From Salipiger thiooxidans (GTDB lineage Bacteria; Pseudomonadota; Alphaproteobacteria; Rhodobacterales; Rhodobacteraceae): a stretch of DNA of 64,000 nt. This document shows, piece after piece, positions 34,687-42,367 of this stretch (within the stretch, counting starts at the first letter, position 1; every line of letters starts with the position of its first letter). Both the position numbers and the translations under genes were made by a program. The stretch lies in assembly GCF_900102075.1 (NCBI RefSeq), contig NZ_FNAV01000001.1, positions 310,001 through 374,000 on the forward strand, read 5' to 3'. A model generated the notes under the pieces. It saw only the letters and a program-made list of their open reading frames with translations, made no database searches and was not told where the DNA came from.

Positions 34687-35532
34687 TCAGCCCTGCGGGC
34701 CAAGTATCCCGAGCAGTTCCTCCGCCTCTCCGCGATGTCGCCCGGCGTCACCTTCGCTCAGAAAATGCAGGGAGCGGACGCCTTCCCCTTCGCCGATCAA
34801 CGCCGCGCCGATGACCCTGCGGTGGTCATCCTCGAGCACAAACAATCCTCGCCCGGGCGCGCGGGAGCGGTGGGTTTCGATGAAGGCGCCCAGATCTTGG
34901 GGCTCCGGCCAGGGCGCATCTCTGGCGTCCACCAGGCCCACCCGCATCAGGGCCAGACGCGGTGCGTCCTTCTGGAGCGCCGGGCGCGCCGTGAGGCCCT
35001 CCAGGGACACCACCGGCGGGCAGAGGAACTGCCATTGCTCAGGCGTCATGGCGTAGTCGTGGCACGGCTGCGAGCGTCCCTCTGCCTCGAAGAACATCCG
35101 TCTCCGCGCCGGCGCGCGTGAGAAGCCGAGACCGACCAGCACCCCCTGCGAGGCGACATTGTCGTCCCGACAACAGGCAATCAGCGGCGGGGAAGGCTCG
35201 GCGAAATGGGCGGAGATCGCCGCGCGCAGGACGGTCGACATGATCCCGTCTCCCTGAGCCACCGCGTCGAGCCAGAACCACATTTCAGGCGCCAGCCGCA
35301 GGCAGCCGATGACCTCCCCGCCCCGTTCCAGCACCCGGATCCGCTGCGCGGGTTCCTGGCTGAGCGCGAGGATCTCGCCCGCTTCGGCAAGGCCAAAGGG
35401 CTGTCGGGCGGCGGCCATCCAGCGCGCGATCTCAGGCGTTCCGAGCTGTCGTGCAATCGCCGGCAGGTCGCCCGCCTGCATCCGCCGCAGCGAAACATCC
35501 CCCACATCGAGCCTGTCTGGAAAGGGCACCAT
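34687..35532 (-). CDS. protein with two tandem GNAT acetyltransferase domains
   Basis: A 281-residue protein with two GNAT-like halves. The first covers about residues 12-150, with VLERGGEVIGCLRLAPEMWFW and NVASQGVLVGLGFSRAP. The second covers about 180-280, with FVLEDDHRRVIGAALIGEG. The second half lacks a clear acetyl-CoA loop and may be non-catalytic. Its stop lies next to the primase remnant, so it marks the edge of the old integration. The target is unknown. Tandem GNAT folds are found in aminoglycoside and mycothiol acetyltransferases, but no specific family is claimed. Confidence 0.75.
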   Translation of the reverse strand: MVPFPDRLDVGDVSLRRMQAGDLPAIARQLGTPEIARWMAAARQPFGLAEAGEILALSQEPAQRIRVLERGGEVIGCLRLAPEMWFWLDAVAQGDGIMSTVLRAAISAHFAEPSPPLIACCRDDNVASQGVLVGLGFSRAPARRRMFFEAEGRSQPCHDYAMTPEQWQFLCPPVVSLEGLTARPALQKDAPRLALMRVGLVDARDAPWPEPQDLGAFIETHRSRAPGRGLFVLEDDHRRVIGAALIGEGEGVRSLHFLSEGDAGRHRGEAEELLGILGPQG

Positions 35533-35856
35533 GGCACCGCTCCGTCCCGTCCTGCAACCCGCACAGGCTTTCGCAAATGCAGGTCCGAATCAATGCCCGA
35601 TTCGTTTCTGCGCCCGCATTCCGAAGATTCTGCGATGCAGAAAAATCATTCCGGAACAGAGCGTTACAATCTCGCCGCCCGAAGCGTAACGGTACTTTAC
35701 GGATACATCTTTTCCGGTGCCGGATCGCCGGTTTTCACGCGGTTTCGTTTGCGGAGCCACGGGCGTGGGATAGTCTCCTCGGCACTCAATCAGTCGGATG
35801 CTCAAGGGAGGGGGACACCGATGTTTGACACGACCGAAACGGGAGGGGTGACCGCG
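35533..35856. other. 324-bp intergenic region
   Basis: Nothing convincing is encoded here. Short open frames exist on both strands but have poor codon bias and no ribosome sites. It contains the presumed promoter of the double-GNAT gene. Confidence 0.4.
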
Positions 35857-36129
35857 TCAGTTGGGCCTGCCTGTCCCTTGCGCGTTGGGGAGCAGATCCC
35901 AGATCGACGCCAGATCCGTAGCCATCGCCCTGTGCACCTGCGCGAGGATCCTGTCCCGCTGCGCGGCGGGCAGCGCGTCGACATGTTCGCGCGCCGCGCG
36001 CAGATCGAGCGGTGCCCCGGTCTCGACCGCACGGTCGATGGCGGTGCGGCAGGCCGGGTCCACGGCCTCATCCCCGGCCACGACGGCCTGGAGGCTTCGG
36101 AAGAAGCGGTTGTCGACGGGATCGATCAT
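35857..36129 (-). CDS. small hypothetical protein (90 aa)
   Basis: A 90-residue soluble protein rich in Ala, Asp and Arg, predicted all-helical, with no recognised domain. The ATG at 36129 has a weak AGGGG site 14 bases upstream. Codon positions fit this strand better than the overlapping plus-strand frame. It is divergent from the 97-residue gene at 36180 across only 50 bp, suggesting a shared control region. Function unknown. Confidence 0.5.
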   Translation of the reverse strand: MIDPVDNRFFRSLQAVVAGDEAVDPACRTAIDRAVETGAPLDLRAAREHVDALPAAQRDRILAQVHRAMATDLASIWDLLPNAQGTGRPN

Positions 36130-36179
36130 CGGCGGGAACCCCTCTGCGGACGCGCACCCTCCAATCTTGGCGCAATGCC

Positions 36180-36473
36180 ATGACAGGTCAACCGCCCGAC
36201 GTCCGGACGATCCTCGACCAGCGGATGGCGCTGATCCAGGCCATTGCCGCCGCCAATTGCGAGCACCTGCGGCTCAACCAGATCGCCAGCGGCATGATGA
36301 TCCTCGACCAGAAGGCCGAGGAGGACGGCGCTTCCGAAGACCCCCATGACGCGGACCGCGCCGCCAACGACGAGGCGCTCGACGCCAGCATGACCCTGAT
36401 CACCGCGCTCGAGGCGGAGCTGGCGGAGCTCGACCGGCACCTCGCGGCAGCTATCGAAAGAGATGAGAAATGA
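36180..36473 (+). CDS. small helical hypothetical protein (97 aa)
   Basis: A 97-residue acidic protein with two long helices: about residues 8-48 (ILDQRMALIQAIAAANCEHLRLNQIASGMMIL) and 62-95 (EALDASMTLITALEAELAELDRHLAAAIE), separated by an Asp/Glu-rich turn. This suggests a coiled-coil hairpin. No family is recognised. Its stop overlaps the ATG of the WD40-like gene, so the two products are probably made together and may interact. Confidence 0.7.
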   Translation: MTGQPPDVRTILDQRMALIQAIAAANCEHLRLNQIASGMMILDQKAEEDGASEDPHDADRAANDEALDASMTLITALEAELAELDRHLAAAIERDEK

Positions 36474-37606
36474 CCCAGCACGTATCGCCGCAATCCCTGT
36501 CCCTCTTCGACCTCATCGCCCGCTCGTGGGATCTCGGGGCGCCGGTCCGCGCGGTCCGGTTCAACGTGGTCGGGGGCTCGGTTGCGGTCACGCTCGGGGA
36601 AGGACGGCTCGCCTTCCTGCAGACCAAGGACGGTGAGACGCCCGAAAGCCGGATGCGCACCGAGCTCGACACCGGCCGCATGACCATCCGCCCGCGCGAG
36701 AAGCCGCTGCCGATGCCTCTCGTGACCGAGGCGCCGGTGACGGGCTGCGAGACCGGCATCGCCACGCTGGCGCAACAGGGCTTCGCCTTCGTCTCGCCCG
36801 ACGGGACCGAGATCTGGCGGGCCACCGCGCGCGGCCAGACCGTGCGGGTCGCCAAGGTGGGCCCCGAGCCTGTCACAGCGCTTGCCACGCTGCCAGAGAA
36901 ACGTGGGATCGTCGTTGCGCAGGGTACCCGGCTGATCGTTGTCTCGCCCGAGGACGGGCGCACATTGGCCACCGCAGAGCCCGGCCACGCGGTGCAGCGC
37001 CTGGCGGTCTCGCCGGACGGCACGCGCATCGCCTGCTGGGGGCCGGGGCGGGTCTCCGTCCTCGATGCGGAGACGCTCGCGCAGCGCGCCGGAACCCCGG
37101 CGGAGGGCGAGGTCTCGGATCTCATCTGGTCGCCGGACGGGCGTTGGCTTGTGGGCAGCTGCCGGGACAAGGCGCTGCTTCTGGTCGATGTCCCCGCGGC
37201 CCGCGCCGACTGCATCGTCGACTTCCCCGCCCCCGTCACCGTCTCGGATTTCAGCCGGAAGGCCGGCGTGCTCGTCGCTGCGGGTGCGTTCCGCGTGGTC
37301 GGCTGGCGCCTGCCCGACCTGCCCTTCGGCGATCACGAGGGCACGCCCATCGAGACCGGAAAGCCCGGGCTCACCCTCGTGGAAACCGTCGCCGCCCATC
37401 CCCACCGCGATCTCTGCGCGGTGGGCTATGCCAACGGGCTGGTGACGCTCTGCCAGATCGGCCAGCGCGCAGAGATGATGCTGCGCGAGGGCAACGGTGA
37501 TCCGGCCACGGCGCTGGCCTGGTCGCCCGACGGCGCGCATCTCGCCATCGGCACCGCCGGCGGCACCGCCGCGCTCGCCACCTTCCCCAAACACATGTTC
37601 AAATGA
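36470..37606 (+). CDS. WD40-like beta-propeller protein
   Basis: A 378-residue soluble protein made of repeated strand units with SPDGT, SPDGRW and SPDGAHL turns (about residues 180, 220 and 350), as in WD40/YVTN propellers. No signal peptide and no catalytic motif are seen. Propellers usually act as binding platforms. It is translationally coupled to the helical 97-residue protein before it and followed after 20 bp by a 59-residue protein, so these three look like one complex of unknown purpose. Confidence 0.75.
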   Translation: MTQHVSPQSLSLFDLIARSWDLGAPVRAVRFNVVGGSVAVTLGEGRLAFLQTKDGETPESRMRTELDTGRMTIRPREKPLPMPLVTEAPVTGCETGIATLAQQGFAFVSPDGTEIWRATARGQTVRVAKVGPEPVTALATLPEKRGIVVAQGTRLIVVSPEDGRTLATAEPGHAVQRLAVSPDGTRIACWGPGRVSVLDAETLAQRAGTPAEGEVSDLIWSPDGRWLVGSCRDKALLLVDVPAARADCIVDFPAPVTVSDFSRKAGVLVAAGAFRVVGWRLPDLPFGDHEGTPIETGKPGLTLVETVAAHPHRDLCAVGYANGLVTLCQIGQRAEMMLREGNGDPATALAWSPDGAHLAIGTAGGTAALATFPKHMFK

Positions 37607-37626
37607 CCCGGAACGGAGAGAAACCG

Positions 37627-37806
37627 ATGACCCAAGCACTTGATGCCGAAGAGCAAAGCAAGGACCGCTATTTCCAGGATCTGGCCAAGATCGCCGAAGA
37701 GATGATCGAGGAGCACGGCAAGGATTTTGCCACCGGCGCGCTCATCCTCGCCGCGCAATGGATCGCGCAGGGCCGTCTCGGCAAGGGCGAGGAGGCGATG
37801 CATTAA
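37627..37806 (+). CDS. small hypothetical protein (59 aa)
   Basis: A 59-residue acidic helical protein with a GGAGAG ribosome site before the ATG at 37627 (an ATG at 37603 is also in frame). No domain is recognised. It is the last gene of the plus-strand group with the WD40-like protein, and its stop overlaps the stop of the convergent gene by four bases. Confidence 0.6.
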   Translation: MTQALDAEEQSKDRYFQDLAKIAEEMIEEHGKDFATGALILAAQWIAQGRLGKGEEAMH

Positions 37807-38762
37807 TGCCGGCGCGTGCGGCCCGTGGCGACCGTCGCCGGGGCTGGCGTGTTGAGGCTCTGGATCTGGCTGACGAGGATGCCGCTGAGCGGCGCCGCCA
37901 GCCCGGCGAGAGGATCGGTCCCGGTGGCGGGCTCGGTCGCGCCGCGCAGGATGTCGGTCAGCTCCGGCGCCAGAAGCTGGGCATAGGCACAGAGTTCATG
38001 CACCCGGAATGTCGCGAAATGCAGACTGTCGTCGTTGAGCAGTACCTGCCCCGGTCGCCGCGCCTGGGCGCCGGAGGTCAGCACGTTGCTGTGCACGGCC
38101 GCGCCCAGCGTGGTCAGTACCGCGCGGCGCCACTTGGCGTAATCGGTGTCGGCGGAATGGTCGATACCGACGCTGTAGAGCTTCTCCGAGATCGTCCGGA
38201 AGGCCCGCCCGCCCGAGATGTGCCGGCGCCAGAACTCGCTGGCCTCGTCGACCGAGCGGCAATCGGCAAAGCGCTCGGCGAGCTTGGGCCGGATCAGCAG
38301 CACGAGCGCCATGTCGGCGTCCTCGGAGATCGAGCGGGCGATCTGCATGGCGGGCAGCGGCAGCCCGGTCAGGGCGAGGATGCGCAGCGCGGTCATCTGC
38401 TCCTCAAGCCGGGCGAAGAGCCCCGCAAGCCCGAGCCATTGCGCCGGGGCCAGCCCCTCGGCGCCGCGCGCGTGGCCCAGCGCCGCCGCCCGGTGCAGGG
38501 ACCGGACCCAGAGCACACATTGATCGAAGAGGAACACCAGATCGACCGCGGCGCTGTTCGGCGCATCGTCGAGCCGCGGCACCGCGCGGAACCCCGGCAG
38601 CGCCCGGATGCCCTCGCGCCAGTGGCGGTCGAAATCGAGTCCGCGCGCCGACCAGAGCTGCTTGGTCCGCGCCAGCAGCTGCGGCGACAGCCCCGGGTAG
38701 GACAGCTCGGGCGGGCTCTGGAACAGCGGCGCGATCGCACCGGGGGGCAGGGAGTCGGCCAT
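37803..38762 (-). CDS. hypothetical protein (319 aa), divergent from the sigma-54 gene
   Basis: I do not recognise this 319-residue protein. It is soluble and mainly helical, with Trp-rich spots (WSARGLDFDRHWREG, WLGLAGL, EFWRRHISGG) and an Arg/Thr-rich tail. The ATG at 38762 is preferred; an alternative ATG at 38804 adds 14 residues. It is divergent from the sigma-54 factor across about 83 bp, which may mean shared control, but no functional link is visible. Confidence 0.6.
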   Translation of the reverse strand: MADSLPPGAIAPLFQSPPELSYPGLSPQLLARTKQLWSARGLDFDRHWREGIRALPGFRAVPRLDDAPNSAAVDLVFLFDQCVLWVRSLHRAAALGHARGAEGLAPAQWLGLAGLFARLEEQMTALRILALTGLPLPAMQIARSISEDADMALVLLIRPKLAERFADCRSVDEASEFWRRHISGGRAFRTISEKLYSVGIDHSADTDYAKWRRAVLTTLGAAVHSNVLTSGAQARRPGQVLLNDDSLHFATFRVHELCAYAQLLAPELTDILRGATEPATGTDPLAGLAAPLSGILVSQIQSLNTPAPATVATGRTRRH

Positions 38763-38845
38763 CTTTGCAAGGGTCCTGACGGTTTCGCCCCGAGCGTAGC
38801 GCAAGCCTTCGAAATCTGGCCAGATGTTTCCGCGAGTCGCGCGCG

Positions 38846-40105
38846 ATGAGCCCGTCGACCCGCCTGCAGGTGAGCCAGAGCCAGGTGTTCCGGATGGGCC
38901 ACGTGATCAGCGTGCTGCAACTCTCCGGCGAGGAGCTGGACGAGCACCTGTTGCAGACGGCGCAGAGCAACCCGCTGCTGGTGGTGCGACGCCGCCGTCA
39001 GACCGCGATCCGCGCCGGCAGCGCCCATGACCTGATCGACAGCACCTTCGCGGACCGGCCCACCAGTCTCTACGACCATGTGCTGCGCGAGCTGGCCGGC
39101 CTCGCCGGGCGCGGCGCCGCCATGGAGCGGCTGATCCTCGCGCTGGTCGAGGAGCTGGAGCCCTCCGGCTGGCTGGGACGCCCGGTGCCGCAGATCGCGG
39201 AGACGCTGGGGCTGAGCGTGCAACTCGTTGAATCCGCGCTGGATCTGGTGCAGCGGCGGGTCTCGCCCGCCGGTATCTTCGCGCGCGATCTGAGGGACTG
39301 TCTGCGGCTGCAGCTCGAGGATCAGGGGCTCTGGGATGACGCTGCCGGGCGGGTGCTGGCACATCTCGAGGTGCTGGGAACCGGCGGCGCGGAGGCGCTG
39401 GAGCGCGCGACCGGGCTCGATGCGGCAACGATTGCCACGCGGCTGCACCGGTTGCGGCGGCTCGATCCCAAGCCGGGGAGCCAGTTCGCCACCGACCTTA
39501 CCCTGATGCGCGAGGCCGACGTCCGGATCGAGGCGCGCGGCGACGGCTGGGTTCCGATCTTCCGCACGAGCTTCGAGACAGTGGTGGCGGTACCGCCCGG
39601 GGCCTCGGGTGACAGCTCGCCCGAGATGCGGCGGGCGCTCGGCGAGGCCAGGGCGCTGAAGCAGGCGCTCGACCTGCGGCAAGGCGCGCTGAAACAGATC
39701 GTGCAGGTGATGATCGAGGTGCAGGGCGCCTTCTTCCGCGACGGCCCCGAGGCCTTGCAACCGCTCACCCAGGCGATGATCGCGGCGAAGACCGGGTTTC
39801 ATCTCAGCACCGTGAGCCGGGTCCTGAACGGGCTGCTGATCGAGGGGCCGAACGGCATCATCCCGGCCCGCACCCTCTGCGCGCGGCGCTCGGCGCTCTG
39901 CTCGACGGACGGCCCGTCGAAGCCGAAGGTGCTGGCGCGGCTGCGGGCGCTGCTGCTGGCCGAATGCGCGAGCCACCCGCTGTCCGACGTGCAGCTTTCG
40001 GACGCCTTGCGCGCCGAGGGGCTCGCGGTGTCGCGCCGTGTGGTCGCGAGATACCGCCACGAACTGGGCTTCGCCCCGGCATCTCAGCGGCGCCTGCGCG
40101 CCTGA
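38846..40105 (+). CDS. rpoN: divergent RNA polymerase sigma-54 factor
   Basis: A 419-residue sigma-54, shorter than the usual ~470-500. Region I (about residues 5-48: LQVSQSQVFRMGHVISVLQLS...LLQTAQSNPLLVV) that meets the activator is present. The acidic region II is largely missing. The core-binding part follows, then the DNA-binding part with a helix-turn-helix (FHLSTVSRVLNG) and an RpoN box, SRRVVARYRH (396-405), in place of the canonical ARRTVAKYRE. It is upstream of the monooxygenase operon, which has a -24/-12 element and its own sigma-54 activator, so a dedicated second sigma-54 is inferred. Whether the genome has another rpoN is not visible here. Confidence 0.92.
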   Translation: MSPSTRLQVSQSQVFRMGHVISVLQLSGEELDEHLLQTAQSNPLLVVRRRRQTAIRAGSAHDLIDSTFADRPTSLYDHVLRELAGLAGRGAAMERLILALVEELEPSGWLGRPVPQIAETLGLSVQLVESALDLVQRRVSPAGIFARDLRDCLRLQLEDQGLWDDAAGRVLAHLEVLGTGGAEALERATGLDAATIATRLHRLRRLDPKPGSQFATDLTLMREADVRIEARGDGWVPIFRTSFETVVAVPPGASGDSSPEMRRALGEARALKQALDLRQGALKQIVQVMIEVQGAFFRDGPEALQPLTQAMIAAKTGFHLSTVSRVLNGLLIEGPNGIIPARTLCARRSALCSTDGPSKPKVLARLRALLLAECASHPLSDVQLSDALRAEGLAVSRRVVARYRHELGFAPASQRRLRA

Positions 40106-40131
40106 CACTCCTCCCCTTCTGCAGGTCTTCC

Positions 40132-40166
40132 GAGCCGCGCCCGCACCTTCGCGAGCGCGGCTCTTT
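40132..40166 (+). terminator. terminator after the sigma-54 gene
   Basis: GAGCCGCGC (40132-40140) and GCGCGGCTC (40155-40163) form a perfect 9-bp stem with a 14-nt loop, followed by TTT. It isolates the sigma factor transcript from the monooxygenase control region. Confidence 0.65.
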
Positions 40167-40173
40167 CATGTCC

Positions 40174-40206
40174 GGTGTAACGCCCGCCCGCCGGGAGGTG
40201 TAACGC
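40174..40206 (+). promoter_or_regulatory. directly repeated decamer, candidate activator binding sites (UAS)
   Basis: GGTGTAACGC occurs twice, at 40174-40183 and 40197-40206, 23 bp apart (about two helical turns). The pair lies about 150-180 bp upstream of the -24 element, the usual enhancer distance for sigma-54 activators. Binding by the activator at 52911 is inferred. Confidence 0.5.
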
Positions 40207-40354
40207 GGGGCGTAAAACAATGTGACAGTCGCCGGCCGGCGCCGGTTTCGCGCCCACACCCGCAGCCTTCCGCAAAATAAATGAACAAAATTTAAATCGT
40301 ATTTTCAGTTACTTATGTAAATTTTCCATGCTGCAACTGCACATTTCGCCGCAT

Positions 40355-40370
40355 GGGAACGGTCCTTGCA
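40355..40370 (+). promoter_or_regulatory. candidate sigma-54 promoter (-24/-12) of the monooxygenase operon
   Basis: GGGAACG-GTCC-TTGCA fits the consensus TGGCACG-N4-TTGCW with two mismatches, with the invariant GG (40356-40357) and GC (40368-40369) at the correct spacing. Transcription should start near 40381, leaving a ~240-nt leader. An A+T-rich stretch at 40275-40328, between the repeats and the promoter, could be bent by IHF. Confidence 0.7.
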
Positions 40371-40619
40371 TGAAGAGAGGCATAACACGCGATCTTCCCT
40401 GTGGAAGAGATGCCAAAGAACGAAGGACCGGGAGGAGAGATGTCGCCAGCATCGCCCGCGCGCGCCGCGGGCCGTGCCGATCTGCGCGCCTCGAGCTTCC
40501 CCACCTTTGCCGAGAACCCCGTGCGACGCGGCCCCGGGCCCGAAGCACGCAATGAAACGGCGAAAGCCGCCAAAACGTGGCCGGGAAACCGGGCTCAGAG
40601 CTTTAAGGAGGCTCATGGC

Positions 40620-42284
40620 ATGACTTTGACGCTTAACAAGATCACGTCGCAACGTGGTATCTCGGTCGGGGAGGCGACCAAGAAGATCGCGGATCTGGGG
40701 TGGAACCCGACCTACGTTCAGGAGGCCGCGACCTTCCCGACGGACTACAAGATCACCAAGGCGCCGCGCGATCCGATGAAACAGGTGCTGCGCTCCTACT
40801 TCCCGATGGAAGAGGAAAAGGACAACCGGGTCTACGGCGCGCTCGACGCCGCGCTGCGCGGCGACATGTTCCGCAACGTGGAGCCGCGCTGGATCGAGTG
40901 GATGAAGCTCTTCCTCGCGATCATCCCCTTCCCCGAGATCTCGGCCGCGCGCTCGATGGCCATGGTCGCCCGCCTGTCTCCGGGCGAGGACCTGCGCACC
41001 GGCTTCACCATGCAGATGGTCGACGAGTTCCGCCATTCCACGATCCAGATGAACCTGAAGAAGTGGTACATGGAGAACTATATCGACCCCGCCGGGTTCG
41101 ACATCACCGAGGAGGCGTTCGGCAAGTGCTACGCCACCACCATCGGCCGCCAGTTCGGTGAGGGCTTCATCACCGGCGACACCATGACCGCCGCCTGCAT
41201 GTACCTGACCGTGGTCGCCGAGACCGCGTTCACCAACACGCTCTTCGTGGCCATGCCGTCGGAGGCCGCCCGCAACGGCGACTACGCACTGCCCACGGTG
41301 TTCCTGTCGGTGCAGTCGGACGAGAGCCGCCACATCGGCAACGGCCACTCGCTGCTGATGGCCGCGCTCAAGGAGCCCGAGAACCACCTGCTGCTCGAGC
41401 GCGACCTGCGCTACGCCTTCTGGCAGAACCACGCCATCGTCGACGCCGCCATCGGTACCTTCATCGAGTACGGCACCACCAACCGCGACAAGGACAAGGA
41501 ATCCTACGCGGAGATGTGGCACCGCTGGATCTTCGAGGACTACTACCGGACCTACATGCTGCCGCTCGAGAAGTACGGCGTGAAGATCCACCATGACGAT
41601 GTGCAGGAAGCCTGGAACCGGATCACCAAGAAGAACTACGTCCACAAGGTCGCGCAGTTCTTTTCGGTCGGCTGGCCGGTCAACTTCTGGCGCATCGAGG
41701 CCCAGACCGACAAGGACTTCGAGTGGTTCGAACACAAGTACCCGGGCTGGTACGCCGAGTTCGGCGAATACTGGCGGTGGTACGGCAAGCTCAGCAAGCC
41801 GGGCGAGACCGTCATCACCTTCAACCAGGATACCGGCTACGTCTATCCGCACCGCTGCTGGTCCTGCCTCGTGCCCTGCCTCATCCGCGAGGACATGGTC
41901 GTGGACGAGATCGACGGCCAGCTGCACACCTTCGCCCACGAGCTCGACCGCTGGACCGCCGTCGAGGCCTTCGCTGACGAGTACCAGGGTCGTCCGACGC
42001 CGGCGATGGGCAAGTTCTCGGGCAAGCGCGAGTGGGAGTCGGTCTATGACGGCTGGGATCTCGCCGACGCGATCGTCGACCTGAACTTCGTCCGCGACGA
42101 TGGCGAGACGCTGGTGCCGCAGCCGCACCTGCGCTTCGACAACAAGGACATGTGGAAGCTCGAGCACGTGCGTGGCCACACGCTCCGCTCGCCGCTGAAC
42201 ATGCTGCGCGGGATGAACGACGCGGACCGCGAGGCCCACATCGCCGAGTACCGCGCCGGGTTCACCATCAACCCCTGCAACTGA
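40620..42284 (+). CDS. prmA: propane monooxygenase-type diiron hydroxylase, large (alpha) subunit
   Basis: The catalytic subunit of a soluble diiron monooxygenase, 554 residues. All six ligands can be placed with the exact spacing of methane monooxygenase: E106, E136 and H139 (DEFRH), E201, E235 and H238 (DESRH). The opening (ITSQRGISVGEATKKIADLGWNP) and later segments are those of PrmA/MimA of actinobacteria, which oxidise propane at C2 and also acetone or phenols. The ATG at 40620 has an AAGGAGG site; an open frame continues 73 codons upstream without family likeness. Substrate assignment rests on family similarity and gene order and is not proven. Confidence 0.95.
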   Translation: MTLTLNKITSQRGISVGEATKKIADLGWNPTYVQEAATFPTDYKITKAPRDPMKQVLRSYFPMEEEKDNRVYGALDAALRGDMFRNVEPRWIEWMKLFLAIIPFPEISAARSMAMVARLSPGEDLRTGFTMQMVDEFRHSTIQMNLKKWYMENYIDPAGFDITEEAFGKCYATTIGRQFGEGFITGDTMTAACMYLTVVAETAFTNTLFVAMPSEAARNGDYALPTVFLSVQSDESRHIGNGHSLLMAALKEPENHLLLERDLRYAFWQNHAIVDAAIGTFIEYGTTNRDKDKESYAEMWHRWIFEDYYRTYMLPLEKYGVKIHHDDVQEAWNRITKKNYVHKVAQFFSVGWPVNFWRIEAQTDKDFEWFEHKYPGWYAEFGEYWRWYGKLSKPGETVITFNQDTGYVYPHRCWSCLVPCLIREDMVVDEIDGQLHTFAHELDRWTAVEAFADEYQGRPTPAMGKFSGKREWESVYDGWDLADAIVDLNFVRDDGETLVPQPHLRFDNKDMWKLEHVRGHTLRSPLNMLRGMNDADREAHIAEYRAGFTINPCN

Positions 42285-42294
42285 CACGACACGA

Positions 42295-42320
42295 CCGGGA
42301 GCCGCCCTCGCGGCTCCCGG
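42295..42320 (+). terminator. perfect hairpin between prmA and prmB
   Basis: CCGGGAGCCGC and GCGGCTCCCGG form an 11-bp perfect stem with a CCTC loop, 10 nt after the prmA stop, with no T-run. It more likely protects the upstream mRNA or attenuates than fully terminates, because the reductase gene follows. Confidence 0.65.
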
Positions 42321-42367
42321 ACCCTCGGCCGCGCGAATGGCGCGTGCCGTGCCCCAGGGAGGATAGA

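Noticed and set aside
35590-35805. A 71-codon minus-strand frame in the gap after the double-GNAT gene
   Set aside because: Poor codon bias, no ribosome site, no domain.
40401-40619. N-terminal extension of PrmA by 73 residues
   Set aside because: No family likeness, GTG start without a ribosome site, while the ATG at 40620 has AAGGAGG and the normal PrmA start.
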